From contig CAWHOY010000008.1 in NCBI GenBank assembly GCA_963831155.1, forward strand, positions 477,217-541,216: a stretch of DNA of 64,000 bases, in the 5' to 3' direction. Source of the stretch: CAVRXQ01 sp963831155. Lineage in GTDB: Bacteria > Actinomycetota > Acidimicrobiia > Acidimicrobiales > Bog-793. The notes below the pieces were generated by a model. It saw only the letters and a list, made by a program, of their open reading frames with translations. It ran no database searches and had not been told where the DNA came from. The translations under genes and the position numbers were made by a program. Each line of letters begins with the position of its first letter. The first letter of the stretch is position 1. Positions 1-8,836 of the stretch are shown piece after piece.

Positions 1-26
1 CTGGCGTCGGCCCTGTTCGCCCTGGG

Positions 27-51
27 TTATGGGACGAATTATGGGACGCGA
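27..51 (+). repeat. att-like paired 9-mer, left copy (repeat a)
   Basis: The 9-mer TTATGGGAC occurs twice with a 3-nt spacer (27-35 and 39-47) and is followed by GCGA. The same arrangement, with one spacer difference, recurs in the same orientation at 21759-21783 next to an integrase remnant. A single half copy (ATTATGGGACGCGAA) lies at 8769-8783. The best reading is the left boundary, or an integrase arm site, of an island of about 21.7 kb. Confidence 0.55.
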
Positions 52-161
52 ATCGCCCGTTGGATTCGTACGGCCTTAATGCTTCGTACCTCCCACCGAC
101 GGATCTTGCAGTCCCGACGCAAACAGCTGAGGGACGCGCAAATGAGCGAGCGGATAGACAG

Positions 162-3100
162 TCAGAGAAGATATGGTGCTGCCTCTACAACGCCTTCGGC
201 TGTATGCAAGATGAAGTCGTACTCGTGTGCGGCGCTCTGGTTCCATCCCGCAGGCAAACCAGATTCCGCGAGCAGGTAGCCCGCGACATCTAGCCATGCG
301 ATTTGATCGCCTCGTTGGATGGGCAAAACCCTCCACCGTCTGAAGTCTTCGGCATCAGTGACGCGTCGGGTCAGTCGTGCTTCGATACGCCTGGCAACTT
401 CTGTCGGGCGTTCGCGCGACGGGGCGCCTTGGAGGGTCGCTGCCCACGAGCGAATTGTCCTTGGATCTAGCGGATCCCCGACTTCTCGGGCATCCGACGT
501 TTCGTAATACGTCCTCGCGAGCGCTTCCGCATCAGGGCGAGCATCCGCTACGCGACGCGAGAGAAGGTAGGCGGCAACGGGCTCAAGCGTGCCCCACATC
601 ACCAGATCCTTAATCCAGAGCGCGGCCGATGGGATGCCGGCGTCGGCCCAAGCTTCAGGCGTAGCCCCCGCATTCGGGGCGACTCCTAGCAGAGTCATTG
701 CACTAGCGCCCCACGCGAAGCGGTATGCGAACTCCTGTGACACGAAATCATGCCAAACGCCGACTTGTGCCACGGATGGATGGATTGGAGCGTCGCTGGG
801 ATTGAGCCACCACCGCAACACGTCCTGCCACGATGCAGTACCTCGCCCGACGGTCGGACGAGGCGCGAAACGCGCGACTGCCGAAACAATGTCCACGGCC
901 GTTTCTACGAACCGGTACCGGGTCGCGGAGTTCCACCTCCAATAGTCATGTCCGGTCCGCACATGATTGAGCAGTAACGGTGCCACATCCTGCAACTGCC
1001 GCGCGTCCCGTGGGGGCAAGCTCGTTTGGTAGACGCGGCGACGTGCTTCCCTGTCGGCAAATTGGCGCGCCACAGCGCGTCCACGCGCAATAAACGCGCG
1101 GCGAAGCCGCTCTTCTTCGGCACTCGCGTATCTCGCGAACGTCTCGCTCCAGACGCGGCGAAGTGCGTCCTCGGCCCCAAGCTCGGACTCTTCGAGGGCC
1201 GCGACGAGTACGCCATCCAGAACGTCCAACGGCGCAAGCGGAGAATCTGGCTCAGCTGCTCCTTCGCCTACAGCGGTGAGTTCCAGCCACCGCTCGAACT
1301 CGTCAGGGTCTGTCCCCGGCCAGCGCGTCCAGATCAAGTTGATGAGAGAGGCCAGTGGACTCGAACTTGCGACGAAGCTTGAAGCACCTTCGATCCAGTC
1401 GTTGATAGTCGCCTGATAGTCGGTATTAGCTTGCTCACGCTGCCATCGACCGACACTGTCGAGGAGCAGGACGAGCGCCTGCCCTTCGGTCGCGACTCCT
1501 GGCCGCCCAGCTCTGCCAATGAGGTTTGCAAACTCCTGCGGCGTCAGGCGTCCCGACTGCCTCCTCAAACCGGGTATCAGGATGGTCTCGAACGGTAGAT
1601 TCACGCCCTGAGTAAGAGTTGACGTCGCGATCACAACGCGCACGATTCGTCGTTCCACGAGCTCGACGATCAGTCGCGGCAGCCACCCTGGCATTCGGCC
1701 GTGGTGCACCGCGATCCCACGCTGCAGGAGACGTAGTTCACGAGACTCGCGACCAAAGAGATCCTTCGTGACTTTGAGCGCCAATTCCCAGAGACGTCGC
1801 TCGTCGGATTCCTGGAGCGGCTCCATAAAGAAAGCAGGAAGCTCTGCGTCCGCCCATGTCTCTTCGAGCAACGTGACGCACCAACCGACGAAGTTCGCGA
1901 TCCCCTCGACTACTGAGATCAGGACGCTCTGTCTGGAAGCAGCGTCGTCGCCTCCGGCAAGTTGAAGCGCTGCCCAAAGCGCATAAGGGGCCATTCCTTT
2001 CTTCGCACCGGTGAAGTTTGTCGCGGGCGGATGAGGAGCGAATGGTTCGGGGACATACGGAGCCTCGTCGCCGAGGCCCCTGACTTCTAAACGTTCACCG
2101 TCCAACACGTCGTACTCGATCCGAAAACCGCCACGCGGGCGGCATAAAAGGCGACCAACGAGTTGACGCGTGCTTCGATAGTCACTCGTCACAGCCTCCG
2201 AATCAGAACCGCCGCTTATCCAACCAGCGAGGGGTCTCTCCAGATTCCGCGCGACTGCGGAGATCGCAATGAAGCGCGCTTCCGGTATCCGCGCTCGCAA
2301 GCGCGCAACGAGCGATTCCAGGCGGAGTGAGCGGCTCTCGAAAGCCGCAAGTGCCTCCGATGATTCCGCATGCTGGACTTCGTGTGCCTCGTCAACGATG
2401 ACGACTTTCAGTCGCGGAACGATAACCGCGCCAAAGAAGCGTACGAGCGCCTCGCATTTCTCTTGCGTGCAAATCAGGACCGTCGGCTCCTCGTTAAGAA
2501 GCCAGTCGTCGCTTGGCCCCCAGTCGGTGCCGCCGTAGAGACCTGTCACGGTGATGGCGCGCGCACCGCCTGCCTGTCGAAGAATCCGCGAGAATCGGGT
2601 TTCGACCTCGGCCGCAAGAGATCTTGTCGGGACAATGTAGAGGCAGAGTGGCGGCGCGCCGCCCTCTGACGGATCACCTCTAAAGAGGCCCTCGAGAAGC
2701 GCAACTTCGGCGATGCGGGTCTTCCCTGAACCAGTCGGTGTGCAGAGAGCGAAGGAGCCACCTTCCGCGAGACGCGTCAGGCCACGTGCCTGAGACGGCC
2801 AGACGATGATCTGCCGGTTCAAGTAGGCCAAGCGAACGTACCGTTCGAACACCTCTCCGGAAGAGGCTCCGAGATCGCGGGCCAGGTCTCCAACCGGGGT
2901 GCGTAGCGATGCACTAACGCTCGCCTCGGCCGTCTCAGCAGAAAGCTTGAGTAGGAGCCATTCATAGGGGTCCGCGATCATCATCGCGACCGATGCTGCA
3001 GCACGTAGCTTCGCGAGAGCTTGTGTCGTCCGGCGACCTCCGCCCCATCGGAACTCCGCAGCAACCACGCCGAGTGCAGCGGAGACTTCTCCGATGACAA

Positions 3101-3662
3101 GATCGTGCAAATCGGCGGCCGTCGCGCGAGAACCGCCGTCTGACCCTTCGCTCAACTCTGCGTCAGCCTCCGGGCTGCCAGGGCGGCTCTCGTTAGCGAG
3201 GCTCGCCGCGAGTTCAAGAAGTCCTTCGAAGTCGCTCTGGAGGAGAAGCCTCAAGAGAGGCGCGTCCTCTTCCTCCGCTCGAATACGCGCAAGACTCGAA
3301 GCGCGCGCCGGGTAGCCAGCTAGGTGATAACAGGCTGCCCCAACCAGGCTCAACGGTAGGCCTTCTCGATTCGTCTCCGGATGCGCGAGCCACTCGAGCA
3401 ACTCTGCCGCCCTTCGCAAGGCTGCCCTCCAGTCAGCGTCTCCACGGGCGCGCGCCGAGAAAGAGGCGTCAACGAGTCGAACGGCGTCAACGAGGCGTCG
3501 AACCCCCTCACCCGGCGTGAAGGTGCGAAGTTGGTCCTGGCCAGTTCGAAGTCGAACGTGCTGGCTGTACAGGCGAGCCAGGTCGACAGTAAGCCGCGGG
3601 CGAGCAAGCTCTTCCTGCAGCTGTCGACCGGCAAGAGCTGCACGCTCGGTGACGTCAACCAC
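162..3662 (-). CDS. Hachiman-like defence helicase (HamB-type, Ski2-like SF2)
   Basis: This 1166-residue superfamily 2 helicase has a long N-terminal region of about 290 residues. Walker A (CTPTGSGKT) is near residue 308, the DEAH box (VDEAHE) near 424, a motif III-like AISAVAR follows, and the C-terminal RecA lobe has HHGRMP near 650 and LIGRAGRPG near 719, the Ski2/HamB pattern. Its start overlaps the stop of the upstream nuclease-like gene by 8 bp, so the two are translationally coupled. Coupling to a HamA-like protein supports a Hachiman/AbpAB-type anti-phage system, in which the helicase senses or translocates DNA and licenses the nuclease. A generic DEAD-box helicase of another defence system remains possible. 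No frameshift or missing core motif was seen. Confidence 0.8.
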   Translation of the reverse strand: MVDVTERAALAGRQLQEELARPRLTVDLARLYSQHVRLRTGQDQLRTFTPGEGVRRLVDAVRLVDASFSARARGDADWRAALRRAAELLEWLAHPETNREGLPLSLVGAACYHLAGYPARASSLARIRAEEEDAPLLRLLLQSDFEGLLELAASLANESRPGSPEADAELSEGSDGGSRATAADLHDLVIGEVSAALGVVAAEFRWGGGRRTTQALAKLRAAASVAMMIADPYEWLLLKLSAETAEASVSASLRTPVGDLARDLGASSGEVFERYVRLAYLNRQIIVWPSQARGLTRLAEGGSFALCTPTGSGKTRIAEVALLEGLFRGDPSEGGAPPLCLYIVPTRSLAAEVETRFSRILRQAGGARAITVTGLYGGTDWGPSDDWLLNEEPTVLICTQEKCEALVRFFGAVIVPRLKVVIVDEAHEVQHAESSEALAAFESRSLRLESLVARLRARIPEARFIAISAVARNLERPLAGWISGGSDSEAVTSDYRSTRQLVGRLLCRPRGGFRIEYDVLDGERLEVRGLGDEAPYVPEPFAPHPPATNFTGAKKGMAPYALWAALQLAGGDDAASRQSVLISVVEGIANFVGWCVTLLEETWADAELPAFFMEPLQESDERRLWELALKVTKDLFGRESRELRLLQRGIAVHHGRMPGWLPRLIVELVERRIVRVVIATSTLTQGVNLPFETILIPGLRRQSGRLTPQEFANLIGRAGRPGVATEGQALVLLLDSVGRWQREQANTDYQATINDWIEGASSFVASSSPLASLINLIWTRWPGTDPDEFERWLELTAVGEGAAEPDSPLAPLDVLDGVLVAALEESELGAEDALRRVWSETFARYASAEEERLRRAFIARGRAVARQFADREARRRVYQTSLPPRDARQLQDVAPLLLNHVRTGHDYWRWNSATRYRFVETAVDIVSAVARFAPRPTVGRGTASWQDVLRWWLNPSDAPIHPSVAQVGVWHDFVSQEFAYRFAWGASAMTLLGVAPNAGATPEAWADAGIPSAALWIKDLVMWGTLEPVAAYLLSRRVADARPDAEALARTYYETSDAREVGDPLDPRTIRSWAATLQGAPSRERPTEVARRIEARLTRRVTDAEDFRRWRVLPIQRGDQIAWLDVAGYLLAESGLPAGWNQSAAHEYDFILHTAEGVVEAAPYLL

Positions 3663-4521
3663 GGTCGATCACATGCTGGGGATACACCGCCACGAGCACT
3701 TCATCAAAATCGGAGAAGTGAATCTCTACCGCCTCAAGAGGACCCGGCCCCGTGTAGCTGCGATGAGGTTGATCTTTCGGTAGCCATGTAGCCCGTCTGA
3801 CTGGGCGTCTTCCGCACACGTATACGAATAGGTCGAACCTCCGAGGAGGATTTGACGCGTACAAGAGTTCACGCAGAGAGGCGATCCATCGCTCCCGAAG
3901 CGGTTCTCGCGAGTCAGCGAGAACATCAATTAGTTGGATGAGATCGACTGGCACACGAATCTCTGTGCTCAGCTGACGATGGCCAGCGTCGATCAGCCCG
4001 GCATCATGATCGTGAGTGCACTTCGCCTCTGCCCAAAGCCAAGCAGTGACTCTTCCGTCCTCGTCGACCCGAAAGGCGAGCGCGTCGTCGCCAGTTCGTC
4101 CCGGGATTGGACGAGCGGGACCGCCGAGTTGCCGCCGCCGTTCGAGCTCTTGATACGCCGCCTGGTGACCTCGAAATAAGAACGCCGGCACGACCCAGGA
4201 CTCCCCGTGCGGCTGGTAATTCTCCGCAACGACACCGGCGAGAACTTCTCCCAGATAACCCTGCAGCGCCGAAGTGTGTAGCCCATCGGGGTACGGCCGC
4301 GAATCCGGAAGACCTCCCTGAATAGGGTCGAGTGAGGTGCCAATCAGCCTCTCGAGTCGTTCCCGAGCGTCTCGATGGGCTTCGGCGACGACGGTTGTAA
4401 GAGACGCGAGCCCATCCGCGCGGCTTTCGGGGTCCTCGCTGAGGAGCACGTGTCGGTAAGTGCCATTGACGGCTCGCTGCGGGCGCAGCCATTCGACGAG
4501 TGGAGCCGAGATCCATCTCAT
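3655..4521 (-). CDS. HamA-like (DUF1837-type) nuclease subunit
   Basis: This 288-residue protein has the HamA/AbpA layout: an N-terminal part, then a GEVLAGVVAENY helix near residue 90, and a PD-(D/E)XK-like core. In the core, GDDALAF (acidic residue near 146) is followed by WAEAK near 162 (the E-x-K pair). In Hachiman systems this subunit is the DNase that its helicase partner holds inactive until damage or phage DNA is sensed. The gene is directly upstream of, and overlaps, the helicase gene, which is the usual hamA-hamB order. The family call rests on motif spacing and context rather than an alignment. An AbpA-like or other PD-(D/E)XK protein is the alternative. Confidence 0.7.
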   Translation of the reverse strand: MRWISAPLVEWLRPQRAVNGTYRHVLLSEDPESRADGLASLTTVVAEAHRDARERLERLIGTSLDPIQGGLPDSRPYPDGLHTSALQGYLGEVLAGVVAENYQPHGESWVVPAFLFRGHQAAYQELERRRQLGGPARPIPGRTGDDALAFRVDEDGRVTAWLWAEAKCTHDHDAGLIDAGHRQLSTEIRVPVDLIQLIDVLADSREPLRERWIASLRELLYASNPPRRFDLFVYVCGRRPVRRATWLPKDQPHRSYTGPGPLEAVEIHFSDFDEVLVAVYPQHVIDRG

Positions 4522-4640
4522 CGCACCCTGGGCTTCCCCCAGCTTCGCAGGACCGGTTGGTGATGCTGATCATGTCGCATCCGCGGCGTCCGTGTAACTG
4601 ACGCGACCCGACTGAAATTGTCGGCAAGAAGGCATCACCA

Positions 4641-4777
4641 GATCCGTAGTCCAACTCAGCCTGTCTGTTCAGTGTCGATTCGTCTTCGTGCCCAGCTCGG
4701 GTCTGACGCGCGGTCAACCGTGTCGGACCAAATCCAGACCGTGGACCTCCTTTCAGTAGCAACTCAGTAGCAACTCC
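4641..4777 (+). repeat. att-region repeat b, left copy
   Basis: This stretch of about 137 bp matches 21826-21965 in the same orientation. The best-conserved parts are a block at 4641-4667 and a block at 4729-4777. The latter contains the 9-mer CAGTAGCAA twice with a 2-nt spacer (4754-4762 and 4765-4773). On the minus strand it still reads like the coding sequence found upstream of the integrase at 21.8 kb (HGLDL, then LSWTTD), so it is probably a decayed copy of an integrase-proximal att region. No other gene is visible in 4522-4859. Confidence 0.6.
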
Positions 4778-4859
4778 GCACGAGAGTCTCGTCACTCGGT
4801 CGACCGGGCGCGCATATCCGGCGTTCGGGGACGCTTTCAGGACCGGCGACAATGCACGT

Positions 4860-5501
4860 GTGAGCGAACCGATCAAGCGCAAAGTAGCGCGAGCCGTCTT
4901 GATCGACCAGGAGTTCAGCACGCTCCTTTTCTCGGCCCGAGATCCGAGCGAACCCGACTCGCCACCGTTTTGGTTCACTCCCGGCGGCGGTGCCCACTCC
5001 AGCGAAACTCTCGAAGAGGCCGCGCGCCGGGAGGTTTACGAAGAAACGGGTCAGCGGATCGACGGCTTCGGACCGGTCGTGTGGCGTCGCAGAGCGTCGT
5101 TTGTCTTCGAGCGTCGTGAATACCTTCAAGACGAGTTCTTCTTCGTTGTTCACGTGGAGAAGTTCGAAGTCAAACCTGTGGGCTTAACTGACCTTGAGGC
5201 ACGTTCGGTCACTGGCTGGCGATGGTGGCCTCTTGCCGAACTTGAGAACCCAGTCGAGACCGTGTATCCGAACGGCCTGGGGCGAATGCTGCGGGACTTG
5301 AAGACGCGAGGTAGATCACTCGATGATCCGATATGGATCGAATTAGACTCCCGGCGTTCAGGGCGACCACTCGCGTGTAAATCCCGCGTTGATAGGCGCC
5401 CCTCTTCACTCGCGGCGTCGCGTGATGAACACGAACTCCCGGCCGGGCCGATCTGGAGCCTCCGTGACGTCTTTCACCGCGAAGCTCGCCTCCGCCAGTG
5501 A
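4860..5501 (+). CDS. Nudix hydrolase
   Basis: The Nudix box is complete near residues 41-63: GGGAHSSETLEEAARREV, then YEETG, fitting G-x5-E-x7-REUxEExGU with both metal-binding glutamates. Such enzymes hydrolyse nucleoside diphosphate-linked compounds; the substrate cannot be told from this sequence. The GTG at 4860 gives MSEPIKRKV, which leads directly into the first strand of the fold. The last roughly 35 residues overlap the 3' end of the convergent methyltransferase gene and lie outside the usual 150-170-residue fold, so the original stop was probably lost and the tail is read-through. Confidence 0.85.
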   Translation: MSEPIKRKVARAVLIDQEFSTLLFSARDPSEPDSPPFWFTPGGGAHSSETLEEAARREVYEETGQRIDGFGPVVWRRRASFVFERREYLQDEFFFVVHVEKFEVKPVGLTDLEARSVTGWRWWPLAELENPVETVYPNGLGRMLRDLKTRGRSLDDPIWIELDSRRSGRPLACKSRVDRRPSSLAASRDEHELPAGPIWSLRDVFHREARLRQ

Positions 5502-6134
5502 GGTCTCGATCTGAGCGCGGCTTCGGAATCGAAGCGTCGAGTCCGAGGTGTACGTGGCACCGTCACTTTCGAAGATGTACGTCGAGCGGAACGAGACGAT
5601 GTCGCGGCGCACGTCGGTCACGTCCACCCAGTACTCGACCGGCCCGACGCCCACGAGCACGGCCCGCGTGTAGGTCGCGTCGCGGGTCCAGCGAAGCCAC
5701 GCCTGGTCCTCGGGTACACGGCTCTCGAAGACCAGGTGGCCACCGGATCGCAGCGCTCGGTGGCAAGCCCTGAGTGTCTTCGACCACTCGTCGTCGGCGA
5801 CGAAGACCTGGGCGACGTTCCCCGTCATGGTGGCGAGGTCGGCCCGAAGTGCTGGTAGCGCACCCAGATCGCCGTGCACCCATGTGACGCGGTCGGCACC
5901 GGGCTTCTTGCGAGCCACGTCCAACGAAGCGCCGGCTGGGTCCAAGCCGATCACGTCCATGCCTCTGCTCGCGAGCATGCAGGCAAAGGTCCCGGTGCCA
6001 CAGCCGATGTCGAGCACGCGCGTCGCGCCGAGTTCGTCGACGATGGCGCTGTAGACCTCTAGATCCGTTCGGTCGGGGTCCAGCGCGTCGTAGACCTCGG
6101 CGAGGCGAAGGATCTCAAAGTGCGAATCAGCCAC
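5406..6134 (-). CDS. Class I SAM-dependent methyltransferase
   Basis: SAM-binding motif I (VLDIGCGTGTFA) is near residue 42 from the chosen start, followed by an acidic strand end (VIGLDP) and a motif IV region (HGDLGALP). It is a small-molecule-type Rossmann methyltransferase; the acceptor is unknown. An upstream in-frame ATG at 6218 exists, but the residues before VADSHFEIL look like non-coding sequence shared with the divergent gene, so the GTG at 6134 is preferred. It converges on the Nudix gene with an overlap of about 96 bp. Confidence 0.8.
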   Translation of the reverse strand: MADSHFEILRLAEVYDALDPDRTDLEVYSAIVDELGATRVLDIGCGTGTFACMLASRGMDVIGLDPAGASLDVARKKPGADRVTWVHGDLGALPALRADLATMTGNVAQVFVADDEWSKTLRACHRALRSGGHLVFESRVPEDQAWLRWTRDATYTRAVLVGVGPVEYWVDVTDVRRDIVSFRSTYIFESDGATYTSDSTLRFRSRAQIETSLAEASFAVKDVTEAPDRPGREFVFITRRRE

Positions 6135-6239
6135 CGCGTGACCGTACGGCAACAGCGCTGGCTGGCCGTGGCGACCTGTTCGGGGCATGCTCGCCCGGTT
6201 CCGTCCCTGCGGCGGCATGGGTCTGGAACACTGCTAACG

Positions 6240-6629
6240 ATGCTCGATGCTGAGGACTCCGAGCTGGTCCTTATTGCTTCCCGGCTCATCGCCGCCCATG
6301 AGGGAAGCGACAACCACACCGTGGCAGCGGCAGCGCGCGATCGGGCCGGCAACGTCCACAGCTCGTTGAACCTCTATCACTTCACGGGTGGACCCTGCGC
6401 CGAACTCGCCGTCATGGCAGCCGCCGCGTCGACATCCGGCGAGCCGCTGACGACGATCGTCGCGGTTGGCGATCACGGGCGCGGAGTCCTTGCGCCATGC
6501 GGCCGTTGCCGACAGATCATGTACGACTACTTTCCCGAGCTGCGGGTCGTGCTGCCCGGCGACAAAGTGTTGCCGATCGGTGAATTGTTACCCCACGCCG
6601 TCGTTTGGCCTGAACGTGATTTGAAGTGA
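6240..6629 (+). CDS. Blasticidin-S-deaminase-like cytidine deaminase
   Basis: This 129-residue zinc deaminase has YHFTGGPCAEL (Cys53 and catalytic Glu55) and PCGRCRQ (Cys87, Cys90). A cysteine in the first zinc-ligand position, the GGPCAEL context and the short single-domain length match fungal and bacterial blasticidin-S deaminases as well as tetrameric cytidine deaminases. Expected chemistry is hydrolytic deamination of a cytosine nucleoside. Resistance to a peptidyl-nucleoside antibiotic is plausible but inferred. The start ATG at 6240 fits the family N-terminus. The gene is divergent from the methyltransferase at 5406-6134, about 105 bp apart. Confidence 0.85.
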   Translation: MLDAEDSELVLIASRLIAAHEGSDNHTVAAAARDRAGNVHSSLNLYHFTGGPCAELAVMAAAASTSGEPLTTIVAVGDHGRGVLAPCGRCRQIMYDYFPELRVVLPGDKVLPIGELLPHAVVWPERDLK

Positions 6630-6737
6630 CGTAGAGACGGATGTTGGCGGAGTGGAGCCTCCGTGAGCCGCTGTCCTCAGCGATCGCTGTCGTACAGAGT
6701 GTTCGATTCGGACCCGCGTTTAACTGGAGAGCCGTAC

Positions 6738-7220
6738 TCACGGTTCCAGCGGCAGCACCATCTTGAGAGATGTTGGGGACGATTCGACTATCCGAAAGCC
6801 GTGATGTTCGTATAGATGGACCACGCGGTTCTCAGGATGAACGCTCAGACTCAGCCCTGGCAGCTCGCAGTCCTTTGCCGCAGCGATGAGTCCTCCAAGA
6901 AGGGCTGACCCGACCCCCAACCCGCGAGCTGAAGCAACAACGCCAACCGACAACTCGGGAATTGTGGTGGCGACGAATCCGTATCCCGGGTCGTCGGTCG
7001 CAAAGAATCGCCACCAGGCCGCGCCGATCGGCTCTGTGTCCAAGGCGACGAGGCCGAACTCGCGCTCACGCGGCCAGCCGTCGACATAACGAGCGCTCTC
7101 CGGCGTGGTCATGATCTGTCGGGGCGTCAAGTGGAGCGCTCCTTCGCGCCAATTGATAGCTAGCGCGAGTACTTCCCAAAGGAACGGTCGGTCCTCATCG
7201 TCGGCTGGACGAATTACCAC
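6738..7220 (-). CDS. GNAT family N-acetyltransferase
   Basis: The reading frame extends upstream to 7484, but recognisable GNAT sequence starts at VVIRPADDEDRPFLWEV, so the GTG at 7220 is taken as the start (160 residues). The acetyl-CoA-binding segment VGVVASARGLGVGSALLGGLI (V-x-x-x-x-R/Q-x-x-G-x-G/A pattern) and the C-terminal VHLYEHHGFRIVE are typical. Amino- or amine-acetylation is expected; the substrate is unknown. The 141 bp to the divergent lipoprotein gene form a shared promoter region. Confidence 0.8.
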   Translation of the reverse strand: MVIRPADDEDRPFLWEVLALAINWREGALHLTPRQIMTTPESARYVDGWPREREFGLVALDTEPIGAAWWRFFATDDPGYGFVATTIPELSVGVVASARGLGVGSALLGGLIAAAKDCELPGLSLSVHPENRVVHLYEHHGFRIVESSPTSLKMVLPLEP

Positions 7221-7393
7221 GGGAGGATTATGGCCACCTTGGCGTCGCCTCAGACGGCTCCTACCGCCCGACCGGCGATTTAGAGACGATCGGAGGCTGT
7301 TGTGCAATCGGCGTATCGGGGCAGGTCTATCGGCGAAGCAGCCCTGCCTCGCAGATAAGGTTGAGGATTCCAAAAACGCCGGAACGCGACTCG

Positions 7394-8701
7394 ATGACAG
7401 GTCGCGCGGTTGCAGGAATCGTCGCGGTTGCTCTCCTATCGCTCCTCTTCGTTGTGGCTTGTACGGCGAGTTCGGATGCCGCACCCAAATCCGTCGTCAT
7501 CGACGTCCGTCCACAGAACTCGCTGTTTGATCTGGCGCTCTCGATATCGGTCAGTCATCTCGACCCCGGCGAACGCATCACGCTCGCTCTGACCTCCAAG
7601 GACTCGCGCGGCTTCCAGTGGTCATCACGTGCGACGTTCATGGCGGGTCGAAGCGGCGTCGTGAACCCGGCAATCGACCCGTCGCTCGGCGGAAGCTACA
7701 AGGGCACGTGGCCGATGGGTCTTGTCAGCACGATGAGTTCATCGAGACGGGAAGCCGACTACTTCTGGGGTGATGGTGCGCAACAGTTTCACCTGAGCTT
7801 GGAGGTCTCCAAGCGCGAAATCGCCACAAAGACATTCACCCGGCGGCTCAACCCTTCGCACGTTTCGATCAAGAGCGAGACCCTCGCGCAAGAAGGCTTC
7901 ATCGGCGATTACTTCGACCCCGCGACGTCCGTGCACCATGTCGCGATCTTCGAGTTCGGAGGATCCGAAGGTGGACTGAGCGGCGGCTTCATCGGCGCCG
8001 CGCTCGCGGCCGACGGTTATCCCGTTCTCGACGTCGCGTATTTCGGCGAGCCAGGCCTGCCGAAGTACCTGTCGCGCATACCCCTTGAGTACTTCGTCCG
8101 CGCGATCCGCTGGTTCGATGGCCAGCGCTCCGTGAATCCGAGTGAGTTATACGTTCTGAGCGGCTCCTACGGCAGCGAGGCTGCGCTCTTGCTCGGGGCC
8201 GACTTCCCAGACCTCGTGCACGGGGTGATCGCATCGTCTCCGAGCAGCGTCGTTACCTGCGGGGGTCTCGGTTGCGTCGGGTCGGCGTGGACGCTGAAGG
8301 GGAGACCGCTTCCCTACACGCCGAGCTTCGACTCGCCCGATGCTCTCGGCGATGCAGCGGCCGTGATCCCGGTGCGCAAGCTTCGCGGTCCGGTGTTCCT
8401 CGACTGCGGGGGCCTCGACACGGTGTGGATCTCGTGCCCGTACGCGAACGCCATCATGGGCCAGCTGAAAAAGGCTGGCTCTACCTTCGACAACGTCTTC
8501 TACTCGTATCCGAACGCCGGTCACGGAGTCGACGAGATCGTGCCGTACGAACCGGGGTTTGGGACCGCGCAAGGACAGGTAGTAGCTGAGGGAGTGACTA
8601 TTGAGGGACTGAATCCCGATTCGAACGAGCTCGCAATCGAAAACCTGTGGCCGAAACTGCTGGCCTGGCTGAGGATCACGGCAAACGCGCGCTCTTCCTG
8701 A
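7394..8701 (+). CDS. Lipoprotein of the BAAT / acyl-CoA thioesterase family
   Basis: The first 23 residues form a lipoprotein signal (hydrophobic run ending LLFVVAC; lipobox Cys near residue 23). The next roughly 140 residues resemble the bile-acid-CoA hydrolase/transferase N-terminal domain. The remainder is an alpha/beta-hydrolase of the BAAT C-terminal type: nucleophile elbow region GSYGSEAALLLG, acid loop DCGGLDTVW and catalytic histidine NAGHGVDE. The ATG at 7394 is preferred over an earlier in-frame ATG at 7361 because it sits just before the signal peptide. An extracytoplasmic, membrane-anchored hydrolase or thioesterase is inferred; the substrate is unknown. Confidence 0.75.
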   Translation: MTGRAVAGIVAVALLSLLFVVACTASSDAAPKSVVIDVRPQNSLFDLALSISVSHLDPGERITLALTSKDSRGFQWSSRATFMAGRSGVVNPAIDPSLGGSYKGTWPMGLVSTMSSSRREADYFWGDGAQQFHLSLEVSKREIATKTFTRRLNPSHVSIKSETLAQEGFIGDYFDPATSVHHVAIFEFGGSEGGLSGGFIGAALAADGYPVLDVAYFGEPGLPKYLSRIPLEYFVRAIRWFDGQRSVNPSELYVLSGSYGSEAALLLGADFPDLVHGVIASSPSSVVTCGGLGCVGSAWTLKGRPLPYTPSFDSPDALGDAAAVIPVRKLRGPVFLDCGGLDTVWISCPYANAIMGQLKKAGSTFDNVFYSYPNAGHGVDEIVPYEPGFGTAQGQVVAEGVTIEGLNPDSNELAIENLWPKLLAWLRITANARSS

Positions 8702-8836
8702 CGATTGCCGCCGCGGGATTCGCACCGACCCGGCGTTTAGTGACGTTCACGCGCTCGAGTCGACGAACATTATGGGACGCGAAGGCCGCCGCGAAGTACG
8801 AGGATCGGTAGCGGGGAGACCTGGCTTACGAGTCCT

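Noticed and set aside
4004..4978. A long minus-strand reading frame of about 324 codons over the HamA-like gene and repeat b
   Set aside because: Arg/Ser-rich composition and overlap with the better-supported HamA-like frame. Only its 4620-4770 part is meaningful, as a decayed repeat.
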